NCBI GenBank assembly: GCA_029780115.1
Contig: JAKOZG010000027.1
Coordinates: 180,400 to 244,399 of the forward strand
Source of the DNA: Thermotogota bacterium
GTDB lineage: Bacteria > Thermotogota > Thermotogae > Petrotogales > Petrotogaceae
Length of the DNA stretch: 64,000 nucleotides
Direction: 5' to 3'
The notes under the pieces: model-generated
What the model saw: the letters and a program-made list of their open reading frames with translations, nothing else
Told to the model about the DNA's origin: nothing
Databases searched by the model: none
Program-made: the position numbers and the translations under genes
In this document: positions 46,751-55,428 of the stretch, piece by piece
Layout: each line of letters opens with the position of its first letter
Position numbering within the stretch: position 1 is the first letter of the stretch

Positions 46751-46773
46751 CTAAAAAAAGGAGGCGAACGAAA

Positions 46774-47493
46774 ATAATCAAAAAAATACCTGCGATAGAT
46801 CTAATGAATAAAAAGGCTGTAAGACTATATAAAGGGGACAAAAAGTTTGTCAAAGAATACGGAGACCCAGTAATGATTGCAAAGAAACTCTCCCAATTTG
46901 TTGATCTCATCCATATAGTAGATCTGGATGGAGCTTTTGAAGGATCTCCACAAAATCTTGAAGTAGTGGAGGAGATAATAAAAGAAACTGGTTTGAAGGT
47001 TGAACTTGGGGGTGGATTTAGAACTTACGAAAGTGTAGAAAAAGCATATAAAATAGGTGTAACTTATGTGATTATTGGTACAGCTGCTTTTGATCTTGAG
47101 TTTTTAAGAAAAGTTTCAGAAGATTTTAGCAACATAACTATAAGTTTAGATGTAGAAAAAGGAAAATTGAAAACTAAAGGCTGGCTTGAAAATTCTAATA
47201 AAAATTTAAAAGACGCTTTTAATGTGTTTAAACAATATTCCAAAAGGTTTATATACACAGACACCACTAAAGATGGTACTTTAGAAGGAATATCATCATA
47301 TCTCACTAAATTTTGGAATGATGAAGAAGTGATATATGCTGGTGGCGTTGCAAGCAAAGAAGATATAAAGAGAGTAGAAATAATGGGGTTCGATGGCGTA
47401 ATAATAGGTAAAGCATTGTACGAAGGAAAAATAAAATTAGAAGATTTGAAGGGAGAGAAAAATGAGCCCAAAGAGAATTATAGCCGCTCTTGA
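46774..47493 (+). CDS. hisA: ProFAR isomerase (HisA)
   Basis: TIM-barrel isomerase. KKIPAIDLMNKKAVRLYKGD carries the first catalytic Asp, HIVDLDGAFEG and VELGGGFRTYE the phosphate-site loop, YTDTTKDGTLEG the second Asp and VIYAGGVASKEDI the late loop. Family members start a few residues before PAIDL. At that point the frame reads AAA-ATA-ATC-AAA, with GGAGG at 46760-46764, so translation may start at the rare codon ATA (46774) or at ATC. The only upstream in-frame canonical start is GTG 46732, which lies inside repeat copy 4 and would add a KKRRR-type tail read from the ribosome site itself. It overlaps hisF by 32 nt. Confidence 0.88.
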   Translation: MIKKIPAIDLMNKKAVRLYKGDKKFVKEYGDPVMIAKKLSQFVDLIHIVDLDGAFEGSPQNLEVVEEIIKETGLKVELGGGFRTYESVEKAYKIGVTYVIIGTAAFDLEFLRKVSEDFSNITISLDVEKGKLKTKGWLENSNKNLKDAFNVFKQYSKRFIYTDTTKDGTLEGISSYLTKFWNDEEVIYAGGVASKEDIKRVEIMGFDGVIIGKALYEGKIKLEDLKGEKNEPKENYSRS

Positions 47494-48220
47494 TATAAAA
47501 GATAGAAAAGTTTCAAAAGGGGTAAAATTTGACAACGTTAAAGAAATAGGGGATCCAGTAGAGTTAGCAAAAAAATACGAAAAAGAAGGAATAGACGAAA
47601 TTGTACTTTTAGATATAACAGCCTCAAATGAAAAAAGAAAGATAATCAAGGACTTAGTTGAAAAGGTATCCAAAGAGATTTCTGTTCCTTTTACTGTAGG
47701 CGGAGGTCTAGCTACAGTAAAAGATATAGTAGAGATAACAGAAAGTGGTGCAGATAAAGTTTTCATAAATACTGCCGCAGTCGAAAATCCCAATTTAATA
47801 AGAGAAGCATCACAAATTGTTGGTAGTTCAAAGATTGTGATAGCAATAGATGCAAAAAAGGATAGTACTTCTAATAAATATTTTGTTTACACGAATGGAG
47901 GCAAAAAAAAGACTGGTTTAGAGGCAAAAGAATGGGCGAAAAGATGCGAAAATTTGGGCGCAGGGGAATTACTTGTAACTTCTATTGACACAGATGGCAT
48001 AAGGAAAGGGTATGATTTGGAGTTAATTAAAAGTATAGTAGATAATGTTAAAATTCCGGTCGTTGCGTCAGGTGGAGCAGGAAGTGTTAAAGATTTCTAT
48101 GATGTTTTTCAAATTGGGGCTGATGGTGCTCTTGCGGCTTCTATTTTTCATTTTGGTGTTTATACACCTCTGACACTAAAAAAGCAGCTAAAGGAGATGG
48201 GGATTAATGTTAGAATATAA
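47462..48220 (+). CDS. hisF: Imidazole glycerol phosphate synthase cyclase subunit
   Basis: Synthase half of the HisFH complex, converting PRFAR and ammonia to IGP and AICAR. The 252 residues show the catalytic Asp in IIAALDIKDRKVSKGVKF, FTVGGGLATVKDI, the second Asp in KIVIAIDAKKD, TSIDTDGIRKGYD and VVASGGAGSVKDFY. The usual P-C before LD in other HisF proteins is A-A here. It normally needs the glutaminase HisH, which is not encoded in this window. Overlaps both hisA and hisIE. Confidence 0.95.
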   Translation: MSPKRIIAALDIKDRKVSKGVKFDNVKEIGDPVELAKKYEKEGIDEIVLLDITASNEKRKIIKDLVEKVSKEISVPFTVGGGLATVKDIVEITESGADKVFINTAAVENPNLIREASQIVGSSKIVIAIDAKKDSTSNKYFVYTNGGKKKTGLEAKEWAKRCENLGAGELLVTSIDTDGIRKGYDLELIKSIVDNVKIPVVASGGAGSVKDFYDVFQIGADGALAASIFHFGVYTPLTLKKQLKEMGINVRI

Positions 48221-48851
48221 TGAAATTATTGAGAAAATTGATTGGAGTAAAAATAATGGATTAGTGCCAGTAATAATTCAAGATTTAGACGGTACTGTTC
48301 TGACATTAGGATATATGAATAAAGAAGCTTTAAATAAAACTTTAGAGACCAATTTAGTCCACTATTATTCAAGGAGTAAAAATAGAATTAGAATGAAAGG
48401 AGAAACAAGTGGAAACTATCAAAGATTAAAAGAAATTTATATAGATTGTGATAATGATACCTTACTTCTCAAGGTCCAGCAGATAGGAGTTGCTTGCCAC
48501 CTAGGAACTAAAAGCTGTTTTAGAGAGGTCGAAAAAATTGATCAACTTCCAGAAACTACTATCGACTATTCCCTTGACTTTCTAAACGAGTTAAAAGAAA
48601 TAATCAAAGACAGAAAGAACAACCCAAAAGAAAAATCTTACACAAGTTATTTATTTAAAGAAGGAAGGGAAAAAATATACAAAAAATTTGGAGAAGAAGC
48701 AGTAGAAGTCCTAGTTGCCCCAAATAGAGAGAGAATTATATATGAGACCGCAGATTTGATTTACCATTTACTTGTTCTACTTTGCTACGAAAATATAGAA
48801 TTTGGAGAAATAGTACAGGAACTCAAAAAACGACACAAAGAGGAGGAATAA
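48207..48851 (+). CDS. hisIE: Bifunctional phosphoribosyl-AMP cyclohydrolase / phosphoribosyl-ATP pyrophosphatase
   Basis: Two domains in 214 residues. HisI (about 1-115) has VPVIIQDLDGTVLTLGYMN, YYSRSKNRIRMKGETSGNYQ, DCDNDTLLLKVQQIGVACH and SCF, with the zinc Cys residues. HisE (about 120-214) has YTSYLFKEGREKIYKKFGEE, AVEVLVA and YETADLIYHLLVLL, a MazG-like fold. It carries out steps two and three of the pathway. It overlaps the end of hisF by 14 nt. Confidence 0.95.
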   Translation: MLEYNEIIEKIDWSKNNGLVPVIIQDLDGTVLTLGYMNKEALNKTLETNLVHYYSRSKNRIRMKGETSGNYQRLKEIYIDCDNDTLLLKVQQIGVACHLGTKSCFREVEKIDQLPETTIDYSLDFLNELKEIIKDRKNNPKEKSYTSYLFKEGREKIYKKFGEEAVEVLVAPNRERIIYETADLIYHLLVLLCYENIEFGEIVQELKKRHKEEE

Positions 48852-48855
48852 AATA

Positions 48856-49932
48856 ATGATGAAATTTAATCCAATTTTAAGTAATTTTCCAGAATATAAA
48901 CCATCATCAACAATCATATCGAGTGATTTGATAGATCTTAGCAAGAACGAAAATCCTTTTGATGTTTCTCATGAGATAAAACAAATTTTTTACAATAAGA
49001 TTAATCAAACAAGTTTAAATAGATATCCTGAATTAACTTCTGAGACTATTCGCCAAAAAATAGCAGAATTCTTAAACGATTACTTCAAATCATATAAATT
49101 AAATTTAAACAAGAACAACATAGTTGTAGGAAACGGAAGTGATGAATTAATCTCTTATTTGGTAAAGATTTTTGATGGAGAAGAAGTAATTGTTTGTCCA
49201 CCAACTTTTGAAATGTATGAGTTTTATTCAACACTTCACAATTTGAAGGTCAAAGAAGTTCCTTTGGATCAAAACTTTGAAATAAGAAATTTAGACCAAA
49301 AAATTAACGAAAAGGCAAGGCTCATCTTTATCTGCTCCCCCAACAATCCTACAGGTAATATTCAACCAGAGGACGAAATAATAAAGATCCTAGAAAAAGG
49401 ATTTCCTGTAGTTATAGATGAAGCTTATGCAGATTTTTCAAAAAAAAGCATGATAAAATACTTAGAAAAATATCCAAACTTAATAATACTTCGAACTTTT
49501 TCAAAAGCTTTTGGCCTTGCGGGTATAAGAGCAGGAATCTTGATAGCTAACCAAGAAATAGTAAACCAAATCATGAAAATTAAATCACCATACAGTTTCA
49601 ATATTTTATCTGAGAAAATGGTAGAAACGATAATAGAAAATTATGAAGATGTTTTAAAAACTATAGACTATATTATAGAAGAAAGAAATGCTCTAAGCAA
49701 AAAATTAGTTGGATATGCCTTGAAGAGTGATTCTAATTTTTTGCTTATAGATTTGAGTAAAAAAAAAGGATTAACAGCCGAAAAAGCCTATAACTTTTTT
49801 CTAGAAAATAAGATAATTGTCAGAAAATATACAGGTGTATTTGAAAACAAAATTAGAGTTACTGTGGGTACTAAAGAAGAAAACCAAAAATTTTTAGACT
49901 GCTTCAATAGTCTGCTTGATAAGTACTATTGA
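48856..49932 (+). CDS. hisC: Histidinol-phosphate aminotransferase
   Basis: PLP enzyme of fold type I, 358 residues, making histidinol phosphate. IDLSKNENPFD, the NRYPELTS segment, VGNGSDELISYLVKIF, CSPNNPTGNIQPEDE, VVIDEAYADFS and the PLP lysine in LRTFSKAFGLAGIRAG are all present. It starts at ATG 48856 after AGGAGGAA and is the last gene of the operon. Repeat copy 5 follows directly. An in-frame ATG three nt on is equally possible. Confidence 0.95.
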   Translation: MMKFNPILSNFPEYKPSSTIISSDLIDLSKNENPFDVSHEIKQIFYNKINQTSLNRYPELTSETIRQKIAEFLNDYFKSYKLNLNKNNIVVGNGSDELISYLVKIFDGEEVIVCPPTFEMYEFYSTLHNLKVKEVPLDQNFEIRNLDQKINEKARLIFICSPNNPTGNIQPEDEIIKILEKGFPVVIDEAYADFSKKSMIKYLEKYPNLIILRTFSKAFGLAGIRAGILIANQEIVNQIMKIKSPYSFNILSEKMVETIIENYEDVLKTIDYIIEERNALSKKLVGYALKSDSNFLLIDLSKKKGLTAEKAYNFFLENKIIVRKYTGVFENKIRVTVGTKEENQKFLDCFNSLLDKYY

Positions 49933-49939
49933 AATGGAA

Positions 49940-50005
49940 TTTCTTAAAAACAAGATTTTGAATTTTTAAAAGTTTACTAGGATGGAGTCCTTTCCTTTAC
50001 TGACC
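49940..50005 (+). repeat. Dispersed intergenic repeat, copy 5 (after hisC)
   Basis: TTCTTAAAAACAAGATTTTG then ACTAGGATGGAGTCCTTTCC. The core hairpin has compensating changes (AGGA with TCCT instead of AGGG with CCCT), suggesting the hairpin itself is kept. Confidence 0.7.
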
Positions 50006-50092
50006 GAAAAAATTGAAGAAATTCATAGTTTAGCAAGGAGTAGAGGGTAAGAGATATATTTGCTATTGATTTTTTTAAAATATAATCGTTAA

Positions 50093-50191
50093 TTAATTAT
50101 TTGGTTGATTGCCATTTGGTCTCACATGACCATTTATTCCATATTCATCATAGGCATCGAAGAATGTTCTTGCAAAATCGAGACATCTTTG
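50093..50191 (-). pseudogene. Possible gene remnant, C-terminal fragment of an unknown protein
   Basis: On the minus strand a 32-codon frame with no start codon reads CLDFARTFFDAYDEYG and INGHVRPNGNQPNN before a stop at 50093-50095. The composition is protein-like, and the DNA here is less AT-rich than its surroundings. An in-frame stop lies just upstream at 50192-50194. I cannot name the parent gene. The rest of 49933-50316 contains repeat copy 5 and a TATAAT at 50221 that may serve the PAP2 gene. Confidence 0.35.
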
Positions 50192-50316
50192 TTAGGAGAG
50201 TTTTTTAAAATATTCTATGATATAATAAAATATATTAAGCCTAATTTAACATTTTTATATAGAAAATGTGTGTAAAGCAAGTTTCTTCATGTTTTTTGAA
50301 GGTGGTGAATGGACAA

Positions 50317-50940
50317 ATGGAAAGAAAGTTTCTTTTTATATTTCTTATATTTTTCTTTATTTCTGAAATCTTTCTAGCCAACGATATTGAAAACAAAAAT
50401 ATTTCAAGTTACATGATGAGTTTAGAATATTTAAAAAACAAATCATTCCAAGAAAAGGATACTTCTTTGATGATTACATTTTCGCATATTTTTATAGACT
50501 ACGATTACTGCTTTCTTACAATACCACCTTTGATAACTTGTGGAGTTGGTTATTATACAGGTAATGAAAAATTAATTGAAGTATCTCAAGACGCCTTTCT
50601 TTCTTCAGTGATCAGCGGAGGAATAACTTTGTTGACAAAAATTTTAGTAGGTAGAGAAAGACCGAATAGAGGAAACGATCCTTTCTCATTCAAACTTCTT
50701 GGTCCACTTAGTGAAGGTTCAGCCTACGCTTCGTTTCCTTCTGGGCATGCTGCCTTATCTTGGGCTTTGTATACTCCTTATGCTGAAGAGTATAGTAGAT
50801 GGATATATTTAATTCCAACAACCGTCTCTCTTTCACGAGTATATTTTGGAGAACATTGGCCTATGGATGTATTTGTGGGTTCTGTTATTGGTTATTTTAT
50901 AGCCGTAAACATAGATGAAATTACCAGTGAATTATTTTAG
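50317..50940 (+). CDS. PAP2-family membrane-associated phosphatase
   Basis: 207 residues. The three-part acid phosphatase signature is complete: KILVGRERP (KX6RP), SFPSGHAA (PSGH) and SRVYFGEHWPMD (SRX5HX3D). An N-terminal hydrophobic stretch (about 5-20, ending FLAND) looks like a signal peptide or anchor, with further hydrophobic segments around the motifs. Substrates in the family are lipid phosphates such as phosphatidic acid or undecaprenyl diphosphate. ATG 50317 follows AAGGTGG with good spacing; the frame is open to 50266 without a better site. Confidence 0.88.
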   Translation: MERKFLFIFLIFFFISEIFLANDIENKNISSYMMSLEYLKNKSFQEKDTSLMITFSHIFIDYDYCFLTIPPLITCGVGYYTGNEKLIEVSQDAFLSSVISGGITLLTKILVGRERPNRGNDPFSFKLLGPLSEGSAYASFPSGHAALSWALYTPYAEEYSRWIYLIPTTVSLSRVYFGEHWPMDVFVGSVIGYFIAVNIDEITSELF

Positions 50941-50969
50941 ATTATTTTTTTGCTTAAATACTTTCTTAC

Positions 50970-51031
50970 TAAAAAATAAAAAATTTTAAACATAATTGAA
51001 GTTGAGTTGATTATATGGGTGAAAACCCTCG
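50970..51031 (+). repeat. Possible degenerate repeat copy 7
   Basis: AAAAAATAAAAAATTTTAAA followed by TATGGGTGAAAACCCTCGC resembles copy 4 in layout, with a weaker sequence match. Listed as tentative. Confidence 0.35.
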
Positions 51032-51133
51032 CATAATCTTATGCATTAAAGGAAATACTTTGGGTTTACCCACATAAATAGAAATTAAAGTTTACAAAAA
51101 TCACTGATAAAATAATCTAGGAGTGAAAACTTA

Positions 51134-51619
51134 ATGAGAGAAATTGCCTATAAGCCAATTGGAATACTGCATTCTCCCTTCAAAGATCCAGTAGGAACCC
51201 CGATACAACCCTCTGCGGTTGCAGGTATTAGTGCAACTGTAGAAATTTTCCCAGAATATGAAGAAGGATTAAAAGATTTAGAAGGATTTTCTCATATCAT
51301 ATTATTGTATCATTTTCACTTATCAAAACCTTATAAACTAACAGTAAAACCTTTCATGGATGAAAATTATCATGGTGTATTTGCAACACGTAGTCCAAGT
51401 AGACCCAATCCGATAGGTATATCAACGGTTAGATTATTAAAAATTGAAAAGAATGTACTTTACATTCAAAATGTGGATATTTTGGATGAGACACCAGTTT
51501 TAGACATAAAGCCGTATGTACCTGAATTCGACAGAAATGAAGAGATAAAAATAGGGTGGCTTGAAAATAACATTCATAAACTTGGATGGACAAGAGATGA
51601 TGGTAGGTTTGGCGAATAA
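51134..51619 (+). CDS. trmO: tRNA (adenine(37)-N6)-methyltransferase, TrmO/TsaA family
   Basis: 161 residues. In the bacterial family TrmO methylates N6 of t6A37 in tRNA-Thr using S-adenosylmethionine. YKPIGILHSPFKDPVGTPIQ, LEGFSHIILLYHFHLS, GVFATRSPSRPNPIGISTV and VLDIKPYVPEFD are the TsaA/UPF0066 hallmarks, with the DxKPY motif. It starts at ATG 51134 after AGGAGTG. It stands alone and converges with the P-type ATPase gene. Confidence 0.92.
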   Translation: MREIAYKPIGILHSPFKDPVGTPIQPSAVAGISATVEIFPEYEEGLKDLEGFSHIILLYHFHLSKPYKLTVKPFMDENYHGVFATRSPSRPNPIGISTVRLLKIEKNVLYIQNVDILDETPVLDIKPYVPEFDRNEEIKIGWLENNIHKLGWTRDDGRFGE

Positions 51620-51680
51620 AAGAATTGATAAAGTGAGTATTAACACAAATAAACTTATTAAATTCTGTTCTTCCTAAAGA

Positions 51681-54386
51681 TCATAGCAGACTTCCGAATT
51701 TTTTTATAAATCTTTCTTTAACGAATTGTGCAACTATCAAATACGCCAGAAGAGTAAATAGCAAAATTAAGAAATATATTCCTGGTAAAGGTACAAAACC
51801 AAGACTCTCTCCGACTGATGTAAACGGAATAATTGTTCCTAGTGTAACTCCGAGCGATGTGAAAAGCATAAGCGGCCATGAAGCAATACTTTGAATAAAA
51901 GGTATTTTTTCTGTTCTAAGCATGTGTACAATCATAGTTTGTGTCCATAAACTTTCTACAAACCAGCCAGTTTGAAATAGCGATACAAATTGAGGTTTTA
52001 AAGTTTCTGGTAATAAAAAATAAGAGTTACCGATTATTTTCGGACCTACTAAAAAGAACATTAAAGTATATGTGGTGATATCAAAGATCGAACTTATAGG
52101 TCCAAACCATATCATAAAGCTGCTTATCTTGGTAGCATCCCATTTTCTTGGCTTTTTTATATATTCTTTATCCAATTTATCCCAAGGTATAGTTGACATT
52201 GATATATCATATACTAAATTAAGAAACAATATCTGCAACGGTTGCATAGGTAAAAATGGTAAAAATGCACTTGCTACCGAAACGGAAAACACATTCCCAA
52301 AATTTGAGCTTGTGGTTACTGCTAGATATTTCATAATGTTTCCAAATATTTTCCGCCCTTCAATTACCCCTTCTTCTAGAACCGTTAAACTCTTTTTTAG
52401 GAGAATGATATCAGCCGATTCTTTTGCAATATCTACAGCCGAATCGACCGAGATTCCTACATCAGCTTCTCTCATAGCTGGGGCATCATTTATTCCATCA
52501 CCTAAAAATCCAACAACATGTCCATTATTTCTAAGTGCCTTAATTATTTGTGATTTTTGCATTGGAGAAAGTTTTGCAAAAATCGTTGTTTCTTCTACAA
52601 TTTTGGAAAGCTCATCATCTGTCATCTTTTCGATCTCATTACCTAAAACAACATTTTTTATAGGTAAACCAACCTCTTTGCAGATCTTCTTTGTGACCAA
52701 TTCATTATCTCCTGTCAATATTTTGACATCAACGCCTAGTTCGAGTAAAGCTTTAACAGCCTCAGGAGCTGATTCTTTAGGAGGATCTAAAAAGGCCAAA
52801 AATCCCATCAAAACCATTTGGTTTTCATCCATTACACTGAAAATATCTGCTGGAGGGACATCATTCTTTTGAGCAATTGCTAAAAGGCGCATACCATCTT
52901 CACTTAATTCTTTTACTATGTTCAACACCTCGTTTTTTACCTCATCTGTAAGCGGAACTACTTTGTCTTTGTATTCTACACACTCACAAATTGATAAAAT
53001 TTCTTCTACAGCACCCTTAGTAATTAATTGTCTTTTATTTGTTCCCTCTTCACTTTTACTTTCTAATACAACTGACATTCTTTTTCTAACAAAATCGAAA
53101 GGAATTTCATCAATTTTTTTGTAGATCTTTTCCAATTCTGATCCTTTTATTCCTTTTTCTTCTCCATAGTTTGTAATAGCTTGGTCCATCAAATTTTTTA
53201 ATCCAGTTTGATAATAGCTGTTTAGAAAGGCATACCTTAATACTCTCTCATCTGCTTCTCCGTTTATGTTTAAATACTTCACTAAGACTGTTTTATTAAG
53301 AGTTAAAGTGCCTGTTTTATCTGTACAAAGAATATCCATTGCACCAAAATTTTGAATAGCATCTAGTCTTTTCACTATCGTTTTACGTTTTGCCATTGCG
53401 ACTGCGCCTTTTGCAAGATTTGTAGTAATTATCATTGGAAAAATTTCTGGGGTTAGTCCTACCGCTACTGCTAATGCGAAAAGTAAGGCGTCTAACCAAC
53501 TTCCCTTTGTCAACCAATTGATAATAAAGACAACTGGAAACATAAATGCCATAAACTTTATGAGCAGTTTACTTACATCATCAATTCCTTTTTCAAAGCT
53601 TGTTTTAGTTCTTTTTCCTACCATAGTTTTTGCCATCAGACCTAAATAAGTATGTTGACCTGTTAAAATTACCACTCCTATAGCTGAACCACTAACTACA
53701 CTTGTTCCCATAAAACATATGTTATGTAAATCAGTTAAAGTCAAATTATTTAAGCTAAGATTTTTGGTTTTTAAATTAGGGTATTTTTCTACAGGTTCCG
53801 ATTCACCAGTTAACGTGGCTTGATTTACAAAAAGATCTTTTGATGAAATGATTCTTAAGTCAGCAGGTATCATATCTCCGGCAGCAAGGTAGACGATATC
53901 TCCCGGCACAATCTTTTCTATATTGATTTCTTTTACGTCCATTCCTTTTCTTTTAACTGCAGCGGTTGTATGGATCATGGATTTTAATTTTTCTGTTTTA
54001 ACGCTTGAACGATATTCTTGGATGAAGTGTAGGAACCCACTTATTAGAATGATTACAAAAATAATTACAATTGTGCTCCAATCTCTGTATTGTGGAGCAA
54101 TAAAAAGAACATCAGTAAGATAAGATACAATAGCGAGAAATATAAGTATCCCTGTAAATGGGTTTATGAACGATTTTGTGAGTTGGATATACCAGCGCGG
54201 CGGTTTTTCGTGTACTAATTCATTTCTTCCATAAATTGCAAATCTCTTTTCAACCTCTTCTTGTGGCAACCCATCTTTATCTGTACCCAATTGTAAAAAT
54301 AACTCTTCAGGCTCCATTGTGGCAAAATCATATAATTGCTTAACAATCGAATAAACATGGTCATTTTTCCTTGGAATTTTTAGCAT
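51681..54386 (-). CDS. mgtA: Magnesium-transporting P-type ATPase (MgtA/MgtB-like)
   Basis: 901-residue P3B-type ATPase expected to import Mg2+. The phosphorylation motif is CTDKTGTLTLNKT, TGES (LTGESEPVEKYP) marks the actuator domain, KGAVEEIL lies in the nucleotide domain and GDGINDAPAMREADVGIS is the hinge. About ten membrane helices are visible, and LFLNLVYDISMSTIPWDKLD is typical of MgtA/B. ATG 54386 follows GAAGGTGAAAGG. I found no M-box-like leader; an inverted repeat TATTGT-N5-ACAATA at 54447-54463 upstream could be a regulator site. Confidence 0.94.
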   Translation of the reverse strand: MLKIPRKNDHVYSIVKQLYDFATMEPEELFLQLGTDKDGLPQEEVEKRFAIYGRNELVHEKPPRWYIQLTKSFINPFTGILIFLAIVSYLTDVLFIAPQYRDWSTIVIIFVIILISGFLHFIQEYRSSVKTEKLKSMIHTTAAVKRKGMDVKEINIEKIVPGDIVYLAAGDMIPADLRIISSKDLFVNQATLTGESEPVEKYPNLKTKNLSLNNLTLTDLHNICFMGTSVVSGSAIGVVILTGQHTYLGLMAKTMVGKRTKTSFEKGIDDVSKLLIKFMAFMFPVVFIINWLTKGSWLDALLFALAVAVGLTPEIFPMIITTNLAKGAVAMAKRKTIVKRLDAIQNFGAMDILCTDKTGTLTLNKTVLVKYLNINGEADERVLRYAFLNSYYQTGLKNLMDQAITNYGEEKGIKGSELEKIYKKIDEIPFDFVRKRMSVVLESKSEEGTNKRQLITKGAVEEILSICECVEYKDKVVPLTDEVKNEVLNIVKELSEDGMRLLAIAQKNDVPPADIFSVMDENQMVLMGFLAFLDPPKESAPEAVKALLELGVDVKILTGDNELVTKKICKEVGLPIKNVVLGNEIEKMTDDELSKIVEETTIFAKLSPMQKSQIIKALRNNGHVVGFLGDGINDAPAMREADVGISVDSAVDIAKESADIILLKKSLTVLEEGVIEGRKIFGNIMKYLAVTTSSNFGNVFSVSVASAFLPFLPMQPLQILFLNLVYDISMSTIPWDKLDKEYIKKPRKWDATKISSFMIWFGPISSIFDITTYTLMFFLVGPKIIGNSYFLLPETLKPQFVSLFQTGWFVESLWTQTMIVHMLRTEKIPFIQSIASWPLMLFTSLGVTLGTIIPFTSVGESLGFVPLPGIYFLILLFTLLAYLIVAQFVKERFIKKFGSLL

Positions 54387-55140
54387 CCTTTCACCTTCAA
54401 AACATTATAAAGATTTCTTTAGCCCATTGCTATAGGATTAGATCATTATTGTGTATAACAATATCTTTTTAAGAATTAAAAACGCCGGAAAGTATTACAA
54501 ATAAAAGAAGCAAGAATTTTTTATTAATCAAAAATAATTAAGAGTAAATCCTGCAAATTATAAAATTTAATATAGCTTTCTCCCTCATTTTATCAGAAAA
54601 AACTGGATTAAGATGTCATTTTTATGTTTCCTTTATATATATTAAATGAATTTTTTATTAAGTAAATTGTTTCAAACACAATAAGAAAAATTATAGAATT
54701 GTTTTATTAAAAATTCAATATTTTATCTTATTAATTCACTTTAATTATTAGACAAAAGTTTGGAAGCTAGAATTCTTAAATTAAAACTATTTGTAATGCA
54801 TGAATTTTCCTAAATCATCATCATTAAAGTATGAAAGTGGGTCAAATTTTTTAAGACATCTAAAATAAGAAAATTAGAAACTCTAAAAGGTTATTATGCT
54901 TAGGGAAAGATTGACTGAAAAATAATAATGATGAAAGGTGCAAGAAGTATGGGTAAAGTTTAAGTCAAATTGTTTGTTTAAGAACATGAAAGACAGTTAT
55001 TGCCTTAGGTTGCTTAGCGAAACAAATTGAATTAGCTTAGTAGCATTTTTCTCAGCATCAGATGAATCATCTTACGTCACAGGTGAGAATTGGTTATAGA
55101 TGGTAGATATACCGAACTTTGGTTAAGAACTAATATTAAC

Positions 55141-55174
55141 TCGTCCTCTCAATCAAGAGAGGACGAATTTTTTG
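55141..55174 (+). terminator. Strong plus-strand terminator without a recognised upstream gene
   Basis: TCGTCCTCTC (55141-55150), loop AATCAA, GAGAGGACGA (55157-55166), then AATTTTTT. A perfect ten-pair stem implies a plus-strand transcript from the preceding few hundred nt. Confidence 0.85.
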
Positions 55175-55234
55175 CTGTTTGGTCATTTTAGCTTTAAAGT
55201 TCGAAGAGACTTTTGTAGAATCTTTCAAATCTTA

Positions 55235-55348
55235 CTATAACTTTCTTGTGTTCTCGAAATAAAAATACCATGGTTCATCGGTAAGTAAATCATAAGAGGT
55301 ATAGTAAGATTCAACTTTCTTAATTTTTTTGTCTGGTTTTTTCAACAT
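55235..55348 (-). CDS. Small ORF, 37 aa, unrecognised
   Basis: Minus-strand ATG 55348 with a G-rich site (complement of 55354-55358) five nt upstream, ending at TAG (complement of 55235-55237). The peptide begins MLKKPDKKIKKVESYYTSYD and ends DEPWYFYFENTRKL: a lysine-rich start followed by an aromatic, acidic tail, with no membrane segment or cysteine. A promoter lies about 60 nt upstream. It resembles no family I know. Confidence 0.5.
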   Translation of the reverse strand: MLKKPDKKIKKVESYYTSYDLLTDEPWYFYFENTRKL

Positions 55349-55399
55349 ATTAACCCCCTTTTTTAAGATATTTTAGTATCGTTTTATAATTTCAATAAA

Positions 55400-55428
55400 A
55401 TTTTATCATGATATATTAAAAAAGTCAA
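55400..55428 (-). promoter_or_regulatory. Promoter of the 37-codon ORF
   Basis: Minus-strand TTGACT (complement of 55423-55428), 17-bp spacer, TAAAAT (complement of 55400-55405). The -35 context (AAAAAGTCAAGCA on the plus strand) is almost the same as at the 28694 promoter. Confidence 0.6.

Noticed and set aside
46732..46773. N-terminal extension of HisA from GTG 46732
   Set aside because: It would start inside repeat copy 4, without a ribosome site, and translate the GGAGG itself as basic residues not seen in other HisA proteins.
52072..52872. 266-codon plus-strand ORF opposite mgtA
   Set aside because: It is the complement of conserved P-type ATPase coding sequence including the GDGINDAP region. 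Ser/Ile-rich antisense composition, no ribosome site.
54387..54900. M-box (Mg2+ riboswitch) upstream of mgtA
   Set aside because: Read on the minus strand, the region is AT-rich and shows none of the conserved M-box stretches I know. Only a short inverted repeat was found.
54920..55060. tRNA or other known structural RNA before the 55141 terminator
   Set aside because: No cloverleaf, CCA-adjacent acceptor stem or known RNA motif could be drawn.
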